DNA of 41,509 bases. Origin: a virus. This document shows, piece after piece, positions 1 to 6,835 of this stretch (the first letter of the stretch is position 1; each line of letters starts with the position of its first letter). A program made the position numbers and the translations under genes. The stretch spans positions 1 to 41,509 of the IMG/VR virus record IMGVR_UViG_3300030098_000469; one strand, written 5' to 3'. The notes under the pieces were generated by a model. It was not told the DNA's origin and did no database searches. It saw nothing but the letters and a program-made list of their open reading frames with translations.

Positions 1-87
1 GAAGCAGAGGAATACCTATCTTATTTAAAAGAGTTAAATACTAAAGGATACGCAACGCTTTATAAAGGAAAAGAATTGGAGGACTAA
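1..87 (+). CDS. 3' end of small early protein (same gene as 41275..41496)
   Basis: The first 28 codons and the TAA at 85-87 repeat the C-terminal end of the 73-residue protein encoded at 41275-41496. It is not a separate gene but the second view of one that crosses the circular junction. The reading frame begins exactly at base 1. The SD-like GGAGGA near 78-83 that serves the next gene lies in its last codons. Confidence 0.85.
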   Translation, partial: EAEEYLSYLKELNTKGYATLYKGKELED

Positions 88-98
88 CAATGCAAATA
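1..98. repeat. 98-bp direct repeat of the two contig ends (left copy)
   Basis: Bases 1-98 are identical to 41410-41507; only the last two bases of the window differ from positions 99-100. The repeat begins in mid-codon sequence of the gene at 41275 and ends just inside the next gene. This is what an overlap at the closure of a circular assembly looks like. A real short terminal redundancy is possible but would be unusually placed, inside a gene. The unique unit would be 41409 bp. Confidence 0.9.
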
Positions 99-353
99 CT
101 AAGTGAAGGACAAAGGTATGAGCGCAACGGATTGTTCGCTACACCTGAGACTATAGATGACTTGACAGATCAGCTTAACAGCCCTGAACAATGGGTAGCT
201 TATGGTCTGACAACTAACTTTTTACACAATGAGTTCAATAAAGTTCTTGACAACCTACAGAAAGATATAGAAGCTCTAGAAGAAAAGTGTGACGTTTATA
301 GACGTGCATACAATTATGAGAGAGGATTGACGGATAATGACACAACACGTTAG
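90..353 (+). CDS. small early protein, unknown function
   Basis: An 87-residue protein with a good SD (GGAGGA, 78-83) just before the ATG at 90. No family is recognised. The first half is mixed. The second half from about residue 45 (NEFNKVLDNLQKDIEALEEK) is a clear amphipathic, coiled-coil-like helix, so oligomerisation is likely. It is the second gene of the early run, two bases after the stop of the gene that crosses the junction, and overlaps the next gene by 17 bases, so it is probably co-translated with it. Its first-expressed position suggests a host-takeover or regulatory role, but that is inference from position only. Confidence 0.75.
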   Translation: MQILSEGQRYERNGLFATPETIDDLTDQLNSPEQWVAYGLTTNFLHNEFNKVLDNLQKDIEALEEKCDVYRRAYNYERGLTDNDTTR

Positions 354-927
354 AAACATACTCAAGGTATACCGTAGAGCTACTACGGATGACATTGCTA
401 ATGGCGTTGAGTGGTACAGTAGAGCCAAGAGATACTCACACGCTATTGCTGATCGCACTGGTATACATGTATACACTGTGATTGGTGTGATGGCTGCACT
501 GTCACCCAACAACAAGTGGGAGCGCAACGTGCAAGACTGTGAACGCATGTGCAAAGCTTGGGTGAGTGGTGATGAGTTAGATGACTTCAAGGTGTCATGC
601 TACAACACAATGAAACTCAAGGCATGGTCTATACTTGAGGATGACTTGACCAGTGATGATGAGATACTTGATAGGCTGAACGGTCAAAAGATCAGGTCAT
701 TCTATTCAAACATACGAGGTCTTGACGAGGTAACTATAGACGGTCATGCCCTGAACATTGCGCTAGGTATCAGGCAAGGCTTGACTAGTGATAAGACTGG
801 CATGAGTAAGAAAGTATACAAACAGATGCAAGAAGTCTATGTCAGGGCGGCAAAGCGTGTAGACATCAAGCCACACGTACTGCAAGCTATCACTTGGACT
901 ACATGGAAGCGAGAGAATAAAATATGA
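337..927 (+). CDS. conserved phage protein, possible HhH-GPD-like fold
   Basis: A 196-residue protein, larger than its neighbours. It resembles a phage protein family of unknown function known to me by its AALSPNNKW motif near residues 53-61. The second half has IRSFYSNI followed by VTIDGHALNIALG around residue 132. That layout (an LS-x helix early, a KAW helix, then a helical turn and a V-T/V-D-x-H/T motif) recalls endonuclease III/HhH-GPD glycosylases, but I cannot see a convincing catalytic Lys/Asp pair. A DNA base-excision-like role is therefore weak inference. Its start overlaps the preceding gene by 17 bases; its stop overlaps the next start (ATGA). Confidence 0.7.
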   Translation: MTQHVRNILKVYRRATTDDIANGVEWYSRAKRYSHAIADRTGIHVYTVIGVMAALSPNNKWERNVQDCERMCKAWVSGDELDDFKVSCYNTMKLKAWSILEDDLTSDDEILDRLNGQKIRSFYSNIRGLDEVTIDGHALNIALGIRQGLTSDKTGMSKKVYKQMQEVYVRAAKRVDIKPHVLQAITWTTWKRENKI

Positions 928-1106
928 AAACTGTATTAGAAAAAAAGATAACATCAACTAAAGTATATCAAGTACGAACACTACCAATAAGAAAAGGAAG
1001 TGACTACAAATATAGACTATTTGTTGACGGTCACTCTAAGACTTTGTATAAGGATTTAGTTGAAGCTGAAAAGCATATAGAAACATTAAGTAAATTAAAA
1101 GGTTGA
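924..1106 (+). CDS. small early protein, strand-helix type
   Basis: 60 residues, starting in an ATGA overlap with the previous stop, so translation is coupled. Not a recognised family. The N-terminal part reads as several beta strands with Tyr/Lys (residues 13-36), followed by a terminal helix (YKDLVEAEKHIETLSKLK). The same strand-then-helix plan, including an EAE-x-(I/Y)-x-x-L-x-x-L helix, is seen in the gene at 41275, suggesting the two are paralogues. Function unknown. Confidence 0.7.
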   Translation: MKTVLEKKITSTKVYQVRTLPIRKGSDYKYRLFVDGHSKTLYKDLVEAEKHIETLSKLKG

Positions 1107-1112
1107 CAAGCA

Positions 1113-1244
1113 ATGCCATATATGAGAGAACTGCCTCATGGCAAATGGGCAGTCTATGATGACAACGGCAAGTTAGTTATCATAACAAGAGACAAAAGAA
1201 TTTGCCAAAATTATATGGACAAACAACAAACCGAGAAGGAGTAA
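1113..1244 (+). CDS. 43-residue early protein
   Basis: A short ORF filling the gap between its neighbours. It starts with ATG at 1113 after GGTTGACAAGCA (weak SD) and ends at TAA 1242-1244, three bases before the next ATG. The product (MPYMRELPHGKWAVYDD at the N-terminus) again has a beta-rich first half with a KWAVYDDNGK turn and a short C-terminal helix. It fits the small strand-helix proteins around it. Its AAGGAG-type 3' end provides the SD of the next gene. Function unknown. Confidence 0.6.
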   Translation: MPYMRELPHGKWAVYDDNGKLVIITRDKRICQNYMDKQQTEKE

Positions 1245-1247
1245 CCA

Positions 1248-1472
1248 ATGTTTGTATTATTCGCAACTAAACCACTAAACGATGACACTAAAGGCTTTAG
1301 GTTCAATATCCTAGGCATCAAAGGTCTAACACGTAAGCGTAAAATCATGAAGCGATACGGTATCAACAAAGGTGCTTGCATGAAAGCCTATCACTTAGGC
1401 AAGCGTTCTATCTACTTCGAGACTAAGAGTAATAGAACTACAGCAAGACAGTTCAAGCACTTTGCAGGGTAA
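1248..1472 (+). CDS. small basic early protein
   Basis: 74 residues with a strong SD (GAAGGAG, 1235-1241) before ATG 1248. The protein is strongly basic: about a quarter of its residues are Lys or Arg, with a cluster at residues 27-36 (GLTRKRKIMKRYG), so nucleic-acid binding is plausible. No motif of a known family is seen. It lies in the run of small early genes and is followed two bases later by a strongly acidic protein. Confidence 0.7.
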   Translation: MFVLFATKPLNDDTKGFRFNILGIKGLTRKRKIMKRYGINKGACMKAYHLGKRSIYFETKSNRTTARQFKHFAG

Positions 1473-1474
1473 GC

Positions 1475-1663
1475 ATGAGTGATGTTGAAGCTAAGGGTAC
1501 AGCTAAGGTTGTACCCATAGATCAGCACTACAATGATATATCTAGGATCATTGATGATGCTGAGTGGATGGGTGATGATGACGTAGTAAAGTTATACTTG
1601 CCTGAGAAAGAACAAATAAAGAGACAGATGGATGATGGTGACTTATGGTATCCTAACTTCTAA
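1475..1663 (+). CDS. small acidic early protein
   Basis: 62 residues, ATG two bases after the previous stop with AGGGTAAGC as a modest SD. It is acidic, rich in Asp (DDAEWMGDDDVVKLY, DDGDLWYPNF at the C-terminus). The pairing of a basic protein and an acidic one in adjacent genes could mean they interact, but that is a guess. No family recognised. The run of tightly packed genes is broken after it by an 81-base gap. Confidence 0.65.
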   Translation: MSDVEAKGTAKVVPIDQHYNDISRIIDDAEWMGDDDVVKLYLPEKEQIKRQMDDGDLWYPNF

Positions 1664-1676
1664 TACTAATAGAACC

Positions 1677-1690
1677 CTGTCTAACGACAG
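1677..1690 (+). other. small hairpin in the 1664-1744 gap
   Basis: CTGTC-TAAC-GACAG forms a 5-bp stem with a 4-base loop, flanked on each side by CCC. No U-tract follows directly, so it is not a convincing terminator. The remainder of the 81-base gap is AT-rich and ends in the strong SD AAGGAG (1734-1739) of the next gene. No consensus promoter is seen in it. Confidence 0.3.
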
Positions 1691-1744
1691 CCCTATTTTA
1701 CCAACATTTTCTGATTTGTCAAGAAAAATTTTTAAGGAGTAACC

Positions 1745-2101
1745 ATGCTTAAAAACATAACAACAAACAGATCACTTGGCTACACTGAGGATCAGTGGGG
1801 TCAACTTATAGAAGGCAATGGACTACTGTTGACGTGGTTCATTGAGTGGAACAAAGGTGACAATCAAGAAGCAAACATACTTGAGTTCTTCACACGCAGA
1901 TACAATCAGACAGCAGGTGGTGATCCTTACCCTATGGGTGGCGAGGTGTCACTCGATGGTAAGTATGTATCTGAGGGTGACGAGGACCTTGAGCCGTACT
2001 TCCTGATCAATACTGATGATGGTGTAGGGTATATCTACCCTTACGCTTTCGTAGCACTGCCTAAGAAGTCAGGCGGTCATCATATAGTGAGGATGGACTG
2101 A
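1745..2101 (+). CDS. conserved phage protein, unknown function
   Basis: 118 residues with a very good SD (TTTAAGGAGTAACC) directly before the ATG. The protein is acidic with aromatic-rich strands (GLLLTWFIEWNKGD, residues 26-39; VGYIYPYAFVALP near the end). I do not recognise a family. It is the first gene after the only gap in the early small-gene cluster, so it may start a sub-operon. Its stop overlaps the next ATG by one base. Confidence 0.75.
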   Translation: MLKNITTNRSLGYTEDQWGQLIEGNGLLLTWFIEWNKGDNQEANILEFFTRRYNQTAGGDPYPMGGEVSLDGKYVSEGDEDLEPYFLINTDDGVGYIYPYAFVALPKKSGGHHIVRMD

Positions 2102-2265
2102 TGGACTATTACTTATGGACGGACGGCAAAAGCGACTATCGTTTGTTTGATAGCCCACCAAATGAGCCACCAAGTTTTAGCTACGATTTTAATTCACTAA
2201 ACGATGCCTTAATGTTTGCTAAACAAGAAGGCTCTAGTGTAATAGTACCAGAGAGGATGGACTGA
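2101..2265 (+). CDS. 54-residue early protein
   Basis: A short ORF that shares its first base with the previous stop (TGATGG) and its stop with the next ATG (TGATGA), so its boundaries are fixed by coupling on both sides. SD is GAGGATGG inside the previous gene, and the same sequence is repeated before the next gene. The product (MDYYLWTDGKSDYRLF start) has a beta-rich first half, a proline patch (SPPNEPPS) and a final helix (SLNDALMFAKQEG). It belongs to the strand-helix small proteins of this phage. Function unknown. Confidence 0.65.
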   Translation: MDYYLWTDGKSDYRLFDSPPNEPPSFSYDFNSLNDALMFAKQEGSSVIVPERMD

Positions 2266-2615
2266 TGAGACTATACAAGAATAGCAATGGAGTGTGGGCA
2301 GGTACACAAGCTGACGCACGTAAGTATTGCGGCAAGGACTACACCACTGTCGATGTACCAACTGACAAGCCTAACCTGTTAGGGTTTCTCAACCTCAATC
2401 AGGTAGGTAAGGCTTCATCTAGTCCTACGTTGAATGCTTTAAGAGATGACAATAAGACAGAGGTAGGTCATCCATACGAAGTTGACGTACTAAACAAACA
2501 AGCCTTGTCATGGATCAGGTGGAGTTATGATAAGATATGCTCTGGTCAGTACGATGAGTGTAAAGAAATGTTAGCCAAGGGATTAGAGTTAGCAAAAAAG
2601 GAGAAGATTGAATGA
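2265..2615 (+). CDS. conserved phage protein, unknown function
   Basis: 116 residues; the ATG overlaps the previous TGA. The N-terminus (MRLYKNSNGVWAGTQADAR) looks like a small beta unit with a WAGTQ turn seen in many marine phage proteins. The middle is polar and the C-terminal third is helical (ALSWIRWSYDKICSGQYDE) ending in a Lys/Glu-rich tail. Two or three Cys residues are present but not in a metal-binding arrangement. No function can be assigned. Confidence 0.7.
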   Translation: MRLYKNSNGVWAGTQADARKYCGKDYTTVDVPTDKPNLLGFLNLNQVGKASSSPTLNALRDDNKTEVGHPYEVDVLNKQALSWIRWSYDKICSGQYDECKEMLAKGLELAKKEKIE

Positions 2616-2749
2616 CAGAGAAAGAACTGTTAGATATGCTGAGAGAAGCAGTCAAGGACAAGCCAGTTGACTGGGTACTTGAGGACATAGAGGACGAGCA
2701 TAATTATTACTTTAGATTTATATTGAAGGAGACTGATGATGAAGATTGA
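2612..2749 (+). CDS. 45-residue acidic protein
   Basis: A short ORF overlapping the preceding gene by 4 bases (ATGA) with SD AAAAAGGAG upstream. The product is acidic (MTEKELLDMLREAV start, TDDED end) and contains a predicted helix and a short strand (NYYFRFIL). It overlaps the next ORF by 11-14 bases. Unknown function; kept because of the SD and the coupled start. Confidence 0.6.
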   Translation: MTEKELLDMLREAVKDKPVDWVLEDIEDEHNYYFRFILKETDDED

Positions 2750-2927
2750 TGACGATACAAGACTTGAGATAAGACAGATCGTAGTAGATTTGTTTAAAGA
2801 AGTGCTTGAAGGTAATCTACAAACTAATCAAGAGATACAGTTAGAGGATTGCTTACAAGATATTATGTCTAATAAGATAGGCAACTATGAAGTAAATGTT
2901 TATGGTACATCACTAAGGGAGAAATGA
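2739..2927 (+). CDS. small acidic helical protein
   Basis: Two consecutive ATGs occur at 2736 and 2739. The second sits seven bases from the AGGAG at 2728-2731 and is preferred, giving 62 residues. The product is acidic and mostly helical (RLEIRQIVVDLFKEVLEG) with a short C-terminal strand. No family recognised. It is followed by ATG one base after its TGA. Confidence 0.65.
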   Translation: MKIDDDTRLEIRQIVVDLFKEVLEGNLQTNQEIQLEDCLQDIMSNKIGNYEVNVYGTSLREK

Positions 2928-2928
2928 T

Positions 2929-3096
2929 ATGGAAATAATTATAGACGCACGAAGCATAGAAGACGCAGAGATGATGGCACGAGCCATTCAAGAACAGACA
3001 GGAATAAAAAGAGATTTAATAAAGCTTGACATTGATGATACTTCTGTGGTAGAAGAAAATCAAAGGAGTGATTTGTTAGATGAATTGGAAGAATAA
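2929..3096 (+). CDS. 55-residue acidic protein before primase
   Basis: A short ORF starting one base after the previous stop and ending 17 bases inside the primase gene. Sequence MEIIIDARSIEDAEMMARAI then an acidic tail (DLLDELEE). The first segment looks like a strand followed by an amphipathic helix. The SD of the primase (AAAGGAG, 3062-3068) lies in its last third, so its translation is coupled to primase. Unknown function. Confidence 0.6.
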   Translation: MEIIIDARSIEDAEMMARAIQEQTGIKRDLIKLDIDDTSVVEENQRSDLLDELEE

Positions 3097-4654
3097 AGAA
3101 GAGGACAACCACTACGTAGGTAAGGAGCCATGCCCTGAGTGTGGCTCTAAAGATAACCTAGCAAGATATTCTGATGGTCATGGTTGGTGCTTCGGCTGTA
3201 ACTACAGGGAGCCACCAACAGATCAAGAGGTAGTCGAACCTATTGCTGAGGTTGTAAACCTAGAGAAGATGACAGCAGTGTACAGAGCAATGAGGGGTAT
3301 ACAAGATAGCACCTTCAGGTTCTTTAACTGTCACACTTACTTGGATTCAGAGGGTATAGAGAAATACCAGAACTACATCTACCCCTCTGGTGGTGTAAAG
3401 ACTAGGTACTTTCCCAAAGATTTTTCTGCAAAAAATTTTAAGGCAGATGAATTATTTGGTATGAACCTATGGAATGCAGGATCAGGTAAGAAGGTAACGA
3501 TAACAGAAGGTGAGTTAGATGCTATGTCTGCATGGCAGATGTGTAATAGCACCAAGTATCCTTCAGCATTCGTGTCCTTACCGTCATCTAATCCATCAAG
3601 AAAACTATGGGCTAACGTAAGTAAATGGTTGGATACTTTTGACCAGATAATACTTTCGATAGAGCATGATGATCAAGGGAATGCTGTTGCCCAACGCATA
3701 GCTAACCTGTTTCCTAACAAGGTCTATCGTGTACAGCATGACAAGTACAAGGATGCTAACGAGTTCTTGCAAGCAGGGGCTAAGTCAGAGTTCTACAATG
3801 CTTGGCTACACGCAAAGAAGTATACACCTGAGAATGTGCTCAACACACCTGACCAGTTTCTCAAGCTGTACAACACAACAGAGAACCATGTCTACGTACC
3901 AACAGGTATATCAGACTTCGATGATCTGTGCATGGGGTTGATGCAAGGACACTTCACCTTGTTCAAGGCACAGACAGGCATAGGTAAGACAGAGTTTATG
4001 AGATACTTGGAGTTCTACATACTAAAGAACTATCCTGACATACCTATTGCCGCTTGGCATATGGAAGAGACTAAGCTTCGTTCATTGCTAGGGCTTGTGT
4101 CGTATGACCTGAAGACAAACGTAACACGCAAGGACTTGATTGAAGAGAAGGATATGCACGACAAGGTTGAGAAGAGTATCACCAACCTGACAAAGAACGA
4201 AAAGTTTTTTCAATTCTTTTTGAATGATGAGGATGATCCTCTTGACATTCTGTCTCATATCAGGTATCTGTCTCAGGCGTGTGGTGTTCGTTACATATTC
4301 TTCGAACCCATACAAGACATAGCAGCCAACACTGGTGGTGATGAAGGTAAGGAACAATTCCTAGCTGACCTGTCAGTGAGACTATCTAAACTTGCTGCTG
4401 AATTAGGAGTAGGTATAATTACTATAGGACATACAAACGATGACGGTCAGGTCAAGTACTGTCGTATGATTGAGCAACGTGCCTCAGTTGTAGTTGAGTT
4501 ACAGAGAGACAAGATGTCTGAGGATGTAGATGACAGGAACACAACCAAGCTATTGGTCACAAAGAACAGGCCAGTGGGTCCGACAGGATATGCAGGTCAG
4601 TTGAAGTTCAACCCAGATAGCTTTACACTAGGAGAAAAGTATGGAGAGTATTGA
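3080..4654 (+). CDS. bifunctional DNA primase-helicase (T7 gp4-like)
   Basis: 524 residues with the full T7 gp4 layout, so it should make primers and unwind DNA at the phage fork. An N-terminal zinc ribbon is formed by C18/C21 and C37/C40. The TOPRIM primase core has the EGELD motif at 143-147 and HDDQG at 196-200. A RecA-type hexameric helicase follows, with Walker A QTGIGKT at 298-304 and the later IITIGHTNDD and EQRASVVVEL motifs near the C-terminus. Length is slightly shorter than T7 gp4 (566). SD AAAGGAG lies 11 bases before the ATG. It begins the replication block and overlaps the next gene by 14 bases. Confidence 0.95.
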   Translation: MNWKNKEEDNHYVGKEPCPECGSKDNLARYSDGHGWCFGCNYREPPTDQEVVEPIAEVVNLEKMTAVYRAMRGIQDSTFRFFNCHTYLDSEGIEKYQNYIYPSGGVKTRYFPKDFSAKNFKADELFGMNLWNAGSGKKVTITEGELDAMSAWQMCNSTKYPSAFVSLPSSNPSRKLWANVSKWLDTFDQIILSIEHDDQGNAVAQRIANLFPNKVYRVQHDKYKDANEFLQAGAKSEFYNAWLHAKKYTPENVLNTPDQFLKLYNTTENHVYVPTGISDFDDLCMGLMQGHFTLFKAQTGIGKTEFMRYLEFYILKNYPDIPIAAWHMEETKLRSLLGLVSYDLKTNVTRKDLIEEKDMHDKVEKSITNLTKNEKFFQFFLNDEDDPLDILSHIRYLSQACGVRYIFFEPIQDIAANTGGDEGKEQFLADLSVRLSKLAAELGVGIITIGHTNDDGQVKYCRMIEQRASVVVELQRDKMSEDVDDRNTTKLLVTKNRPVGPTGYAGQLKFNPDSFTLGEKYGEY

Positions 4655-4853
4655 TCCCTTCGCTATCTTTGCAGCAGTACTGTACTTCTTTGGATGCTTC
4701 TTGTACTACGTACACGTTAAGACAATACTATATCTATTGGAAAAAGAACACGAAATGAACAGAACAAAAATACTAGGTGATAGTATCTTCTGGATTTTCA
4801 ATGTTCTTATGTTGATGTGGATAGAGTTTACAGGAGAAGATGATGCTGCGTAG
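4641..4853 (+). CDS. small two-TM membrane protein
   Basis: 70 residues with two hydrophobic segments: about 7-30 (FAIFAAVLYFFGCFLYYVHV) and about 48-63 (SIFWIFNVLMLMWIEF), separated by a charged stretch (LEKEHEMNRTK). It is an inner-membrane protein of unknown function. SD is AGGAG 6-7 bases upstream, inside the end of the primase gene. It overlaps both the primase and the polymerase exonuclease ORF, so it is embedded in the replication operon. It could tether replication to the membrane, but nothing in the sequence proves this. Confidence 0.75.
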   Translation: MESIDPFAIFAAVLYFFGCFLYYVHVKTILYLLEKEHEMNRTKILGDSIFWIFNVLMLMWIEFTGEDDAA

Positions 4854-5733
4854 AGTTGCAATGGACATAGAAACTGATGCTATTGACGCTACTAAAATCT
4901 GGGTTGTCTGTGCTGAAGAAATAAATACAGGACAGAAGTTTGAGTTCTGTAACCTAACAACAATCAAAGAAGAAAGGGATCGCTTTGTTGAGTACTGTAG
5001 AGATGTTGACCAGTTTATTTTCCATAATGGTATTGGTTTTGATGTACCAATAATAAACAGACTGATAGGTCACACTATTGATTTGAATAAAGTTCTTGAT
5101 ACACTGGTTGTTTCTAGACTGTTCGACTACGGTATCAAGGGTGGTCACAGCCTCAAGGCTTGGGGTATGAGACTAGGAGACTACAAGCTAGACTTCAAAG
5201 ACTTCTCTAAGTTATCAGAGGAGATGATTGAGTACTGTCACAAGGATGTTACAGTTACAGTGCAGTTGTTTAATAAGTTAAAGCAAGTCATCTTGTCTGA
5301 AGAGTGGCAGGATTCTTTACGTTGTGAGCATGACATACAGATACTCTGTGAACAGATGAAGGACAACGGCTTTTATTTTAACAAACAGAAAGCAGAGGAT
5401 ATACTAGATGAAGTACATCAACGGATGGCCTATCTTGAAAATACCTTCCAAGAAGACTTCCCACCTAAGCTTGAGGAAGTCAATCGTATCAAGTACAGAA
5501 GGAAAGCAGATGGTTCACTATACACTAGTGTCTCGAAAGCCCAACACCATTACGCAAAAACAGAAGTTGTGTACGGTGATGACGGTGCAGAGCTAGTATG
5601 CTACAACTTCATAGACTTCAACCCTGCCTCACCAAAGATGAGAATAGATAGGCTATGGGATGCAGGTTGGAAACCAATAGAGAAAACAAAAGGGCATACA
5701 GAATATGAAAGAGAACAAAGATCGTGGGGCTAA
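4840..5733 (+). CDS. DNA polymerase A, 3'-5' exonuclease part
   Basis: 297 residues equivalent to the N-terminal part of T7 DNA polymerase. The proofreading motifs are all present: ExoI MDIETD (D9, E11), ExoII FHNGIGFD (N63, D68) and ExoIII YCHKD (Y132, D136). The final segment FNPASPKMRIDRLWDAGWKP matches the T7 region that leads into the polymerase thumb. The frame then stops at 5731-5733, and homology continues in another frame from 5705. The start could be the second ATG at 4843, which has better spacing to AGGAG. It is either a separate exonuclease subunit or half of a frameshifted gene. Confidence 0.9.
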   Translation: MMLRRVAMDIETDAIDATKIWVVCAEEINTGQKFEFCNLTTIKEERDRFVEYCRDVDQFIFHNGIGFDVPIINRLIGHTIDLNKVLDTLVVSRLFDYGIKGGHSLKAWGMRLGDYKLDFKDFSKLSEEMIEYCHKDVTVTVQLFNKLKQVILSEEWQDSLRCEHDIQILCEQMKDNGFYFNKQKAEDILDEVHQRMAYLENTFQEDFPPKLEEVNRIKYRRKADGSLYTSVSKAQHHYAKTEVVYGDDGAELVCYNFIDFNPASPKMRIDRLWDAGWKPIEKTKGHTEYEREQRSWG

Positions 5734-6730
5734 GTTCGCCAAGTATGGATGGACTTTATCCGAGGCTAACTTAAATACTCTACCAGATACAGCCCCTGAG
5801 GGTGGCAAACGTCTAGCAGAGTGGTTGACCCTTGAAGGTAGGAGATCGTCACTTGTTGAGTGGCTTGGTCACTGTGGTGATGACTCACGTATACATGGTA
5901 GCTTCACACATATTGGAGCATGGACAGGTAGGATGGCACACAGAAATCCTAACCAAGCTAACATCCCTGCACAGTTTCATGGTACAGCTAAGACTGCTGT
6001 TGAGAAAGTTAAGGACAGATACGATGGTCAGATGCGTGAGCTATGGTGTGTACCTAAAGGTTGTTACTTGGTAGGTACAGATGCTGAGGGTATTCAGTTA
6101 CGTGTGCTTGCACACCTGATGAAGTCAGAGGAATACGTACACGCTATCGTGTCAGGTAAGAAGGAAGACGAGACAGACATACACAACCTCAATCGTAAGG
6201 CTCTAGGTATGTCACACGTAACGAGAGACATGGCTAAGACTTTTATCTATGCGTTCCTACTCGGAGCAGGTAATGCCAAGGTAGCAAAGATACTCAAGGT
6301 CAATCAGAAAGAAGCAACTCAAGCAGTTGAGAACTTCATGCAATCAATTCAAGGGCTTGCTAATCTAAAGAAGAAAGTCATACCACACATAGCAAAGCGT
6401 GGTTGGTTCAAGGGTCTTGATGGACGTAGGGTTGTAGTACCCTCAGAACATAAGACACTGGCAGGTATGCTTCAGAATGGTGAGTCAACAATAATGAAAC
6501 ACGCAGCACTTGACTGGGTACACAAAGCCAAGAGACAATGGATAGACTTCAAGCTAGTCACTTGGCCTCACGATGAATGGCAAACAGAAGTGAGAGGACA
6601 GATGAAAGATGCTGAGTTACTAGGTGACATACAAAGACAATCTATTGTTGACATCGGTAAAAAACTTGCTATAATGTGCCCACTAGCAGGATCGACAGAC
6701 ATAGGATACAACTGGAAGGATACTCATTGA
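5705..6730 (+). CDS. DNA polymerase A, polymerase domain
   Basis: 341 residues covering thumb, palm and fingers of a T7-type family A polymerase. Motif A is GTDAEGIQLR (D126). Motif B is RDMAKTFIYAFLLGAG (R174, K178, Y182). Motif C is HDE (289-291). The terminal His after NWKDT matches the conserved C-terminal His of T7 polymerase. Tyr occupies the E. coli 762 position, while Leu186 replaces the usual Tyr of position 766. The ORF overlaps the exonuclease ORF by 29 bases in the +1 frame. A weak purine-rich SD (AAAACAAAAGGG) precedes ATG 5705, so independent translation is possible. Confidence 0.93.
   Translation: MKENKDRGAKFAKYGWTLSEANLNTLPDTAPEGGKRLAEWLTLEGRRSSLVEWLGHCGDDSRIHGSFTHIGAWTGRMAHRNPNQANIPAQFHGTAKTAVEKVKDRYDGQMRELWCVPKGCYLVGTDAEGIQLRVLAHLMKSEEYVHAIVSGKKEDETDIHNLNRKALGMSHVTRDMAKTFIYAFLLGAGNAKVAKILKVNQKEATQAVENFMQSIQGLANLKKKVIPHIAKRGWFKGLDGRRVVVPSEHKTLAGMLQNGESTIMKHAALDWVHKAKRQWIDFKLVTWPHDEWQTEVRGQMKDAELLGDIQRQSIVDIGKKLAIMCPLAGSTDIGYNWKDTH
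6648..6675 (+). promoter_or_regulatory. perfect-hexamer sigma70 promoter inside the polymerase gene
   Basis: TTGACA (6648-6653), a 16-base spacer, then TATAAT (6670-6675), all within the last codons of the polymerase ORF. Predicted start is near 6682, about 150 bases before the SSB-like gene. Together with the terminator at 7345-7370 it would give a short transcript for the small membrane peptide and SSB-like gene. Sequence match only; no expression data. Confidence 0.65.
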
Positions 6731-6831
6731 TAGGAATTTTACTTTTAGCATTGTCACCTGTAATTTATGTCTTGACAATCGAGTTATTAGTTGTTATGTT
6801 CAACCATATTGCAAACCAAGAAAAGGAGTAA
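6727..6831 (+). CDS. 34-residue single-TM peptide, TTG start
   Basis: A short ORF starting with TTG in a TTGA overlap with the polymerase stop and preceded by the strong SD GGAAGGA about eight bases upstream. The product is one hydrophobic helix (IGILLLALSPVIYVLTIELL) with a short polar tail. It ends in the AAAAGGAG that serves the next gene. Unknown function. The coupled start and good SD favour a real gene; the unusual start codon and small size leave doubt. Confidence 0.5.
   Translation: MIGILLLALSPVIYVLTIELLVVMFNHIANQEKE
6772..6800 (+). promoter_or_regulatory. second candidate promoter for the SSB-like gene
   Basis: TTGACA (6772-6777), 17-base spacer, TATGTT (6795-6800; four of six match the -10). 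Predicted start near 6807, just before the SD at 6822-6828. Weaker than the site at 6648 and may be chance. Confidence 0.35.
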
Positions 6832-6835
6832 AGCA

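Noticed and set aside
276-590. 104-codon open frame on the minus strand opposite the gene at 337
   Set aside because: No SD, composition typical of an antisense frame, and fully covered by a better-supported gene on the plus strand.
1677-1690. CTGTC-TAAC-GACAG as a terminator
   Set aside because: Stem of five pairs and no U-run; listed only as a small hairpin.
4250-4278. TTGACA with TATCTG 17 bases downstream in the primase gene
   Set aside because: -10 matches only three of six bases. TTGACA is common in this genome because it encodes Leu-Thr, so it is not enough alone.
6791-6835. Longer N-terminus for the SSB-like protein from TTG 6791
   Set aside because: No SD at 6791. The good SD at 6822-6828 points to TTG 6836, and the extra residues look like translated leader.
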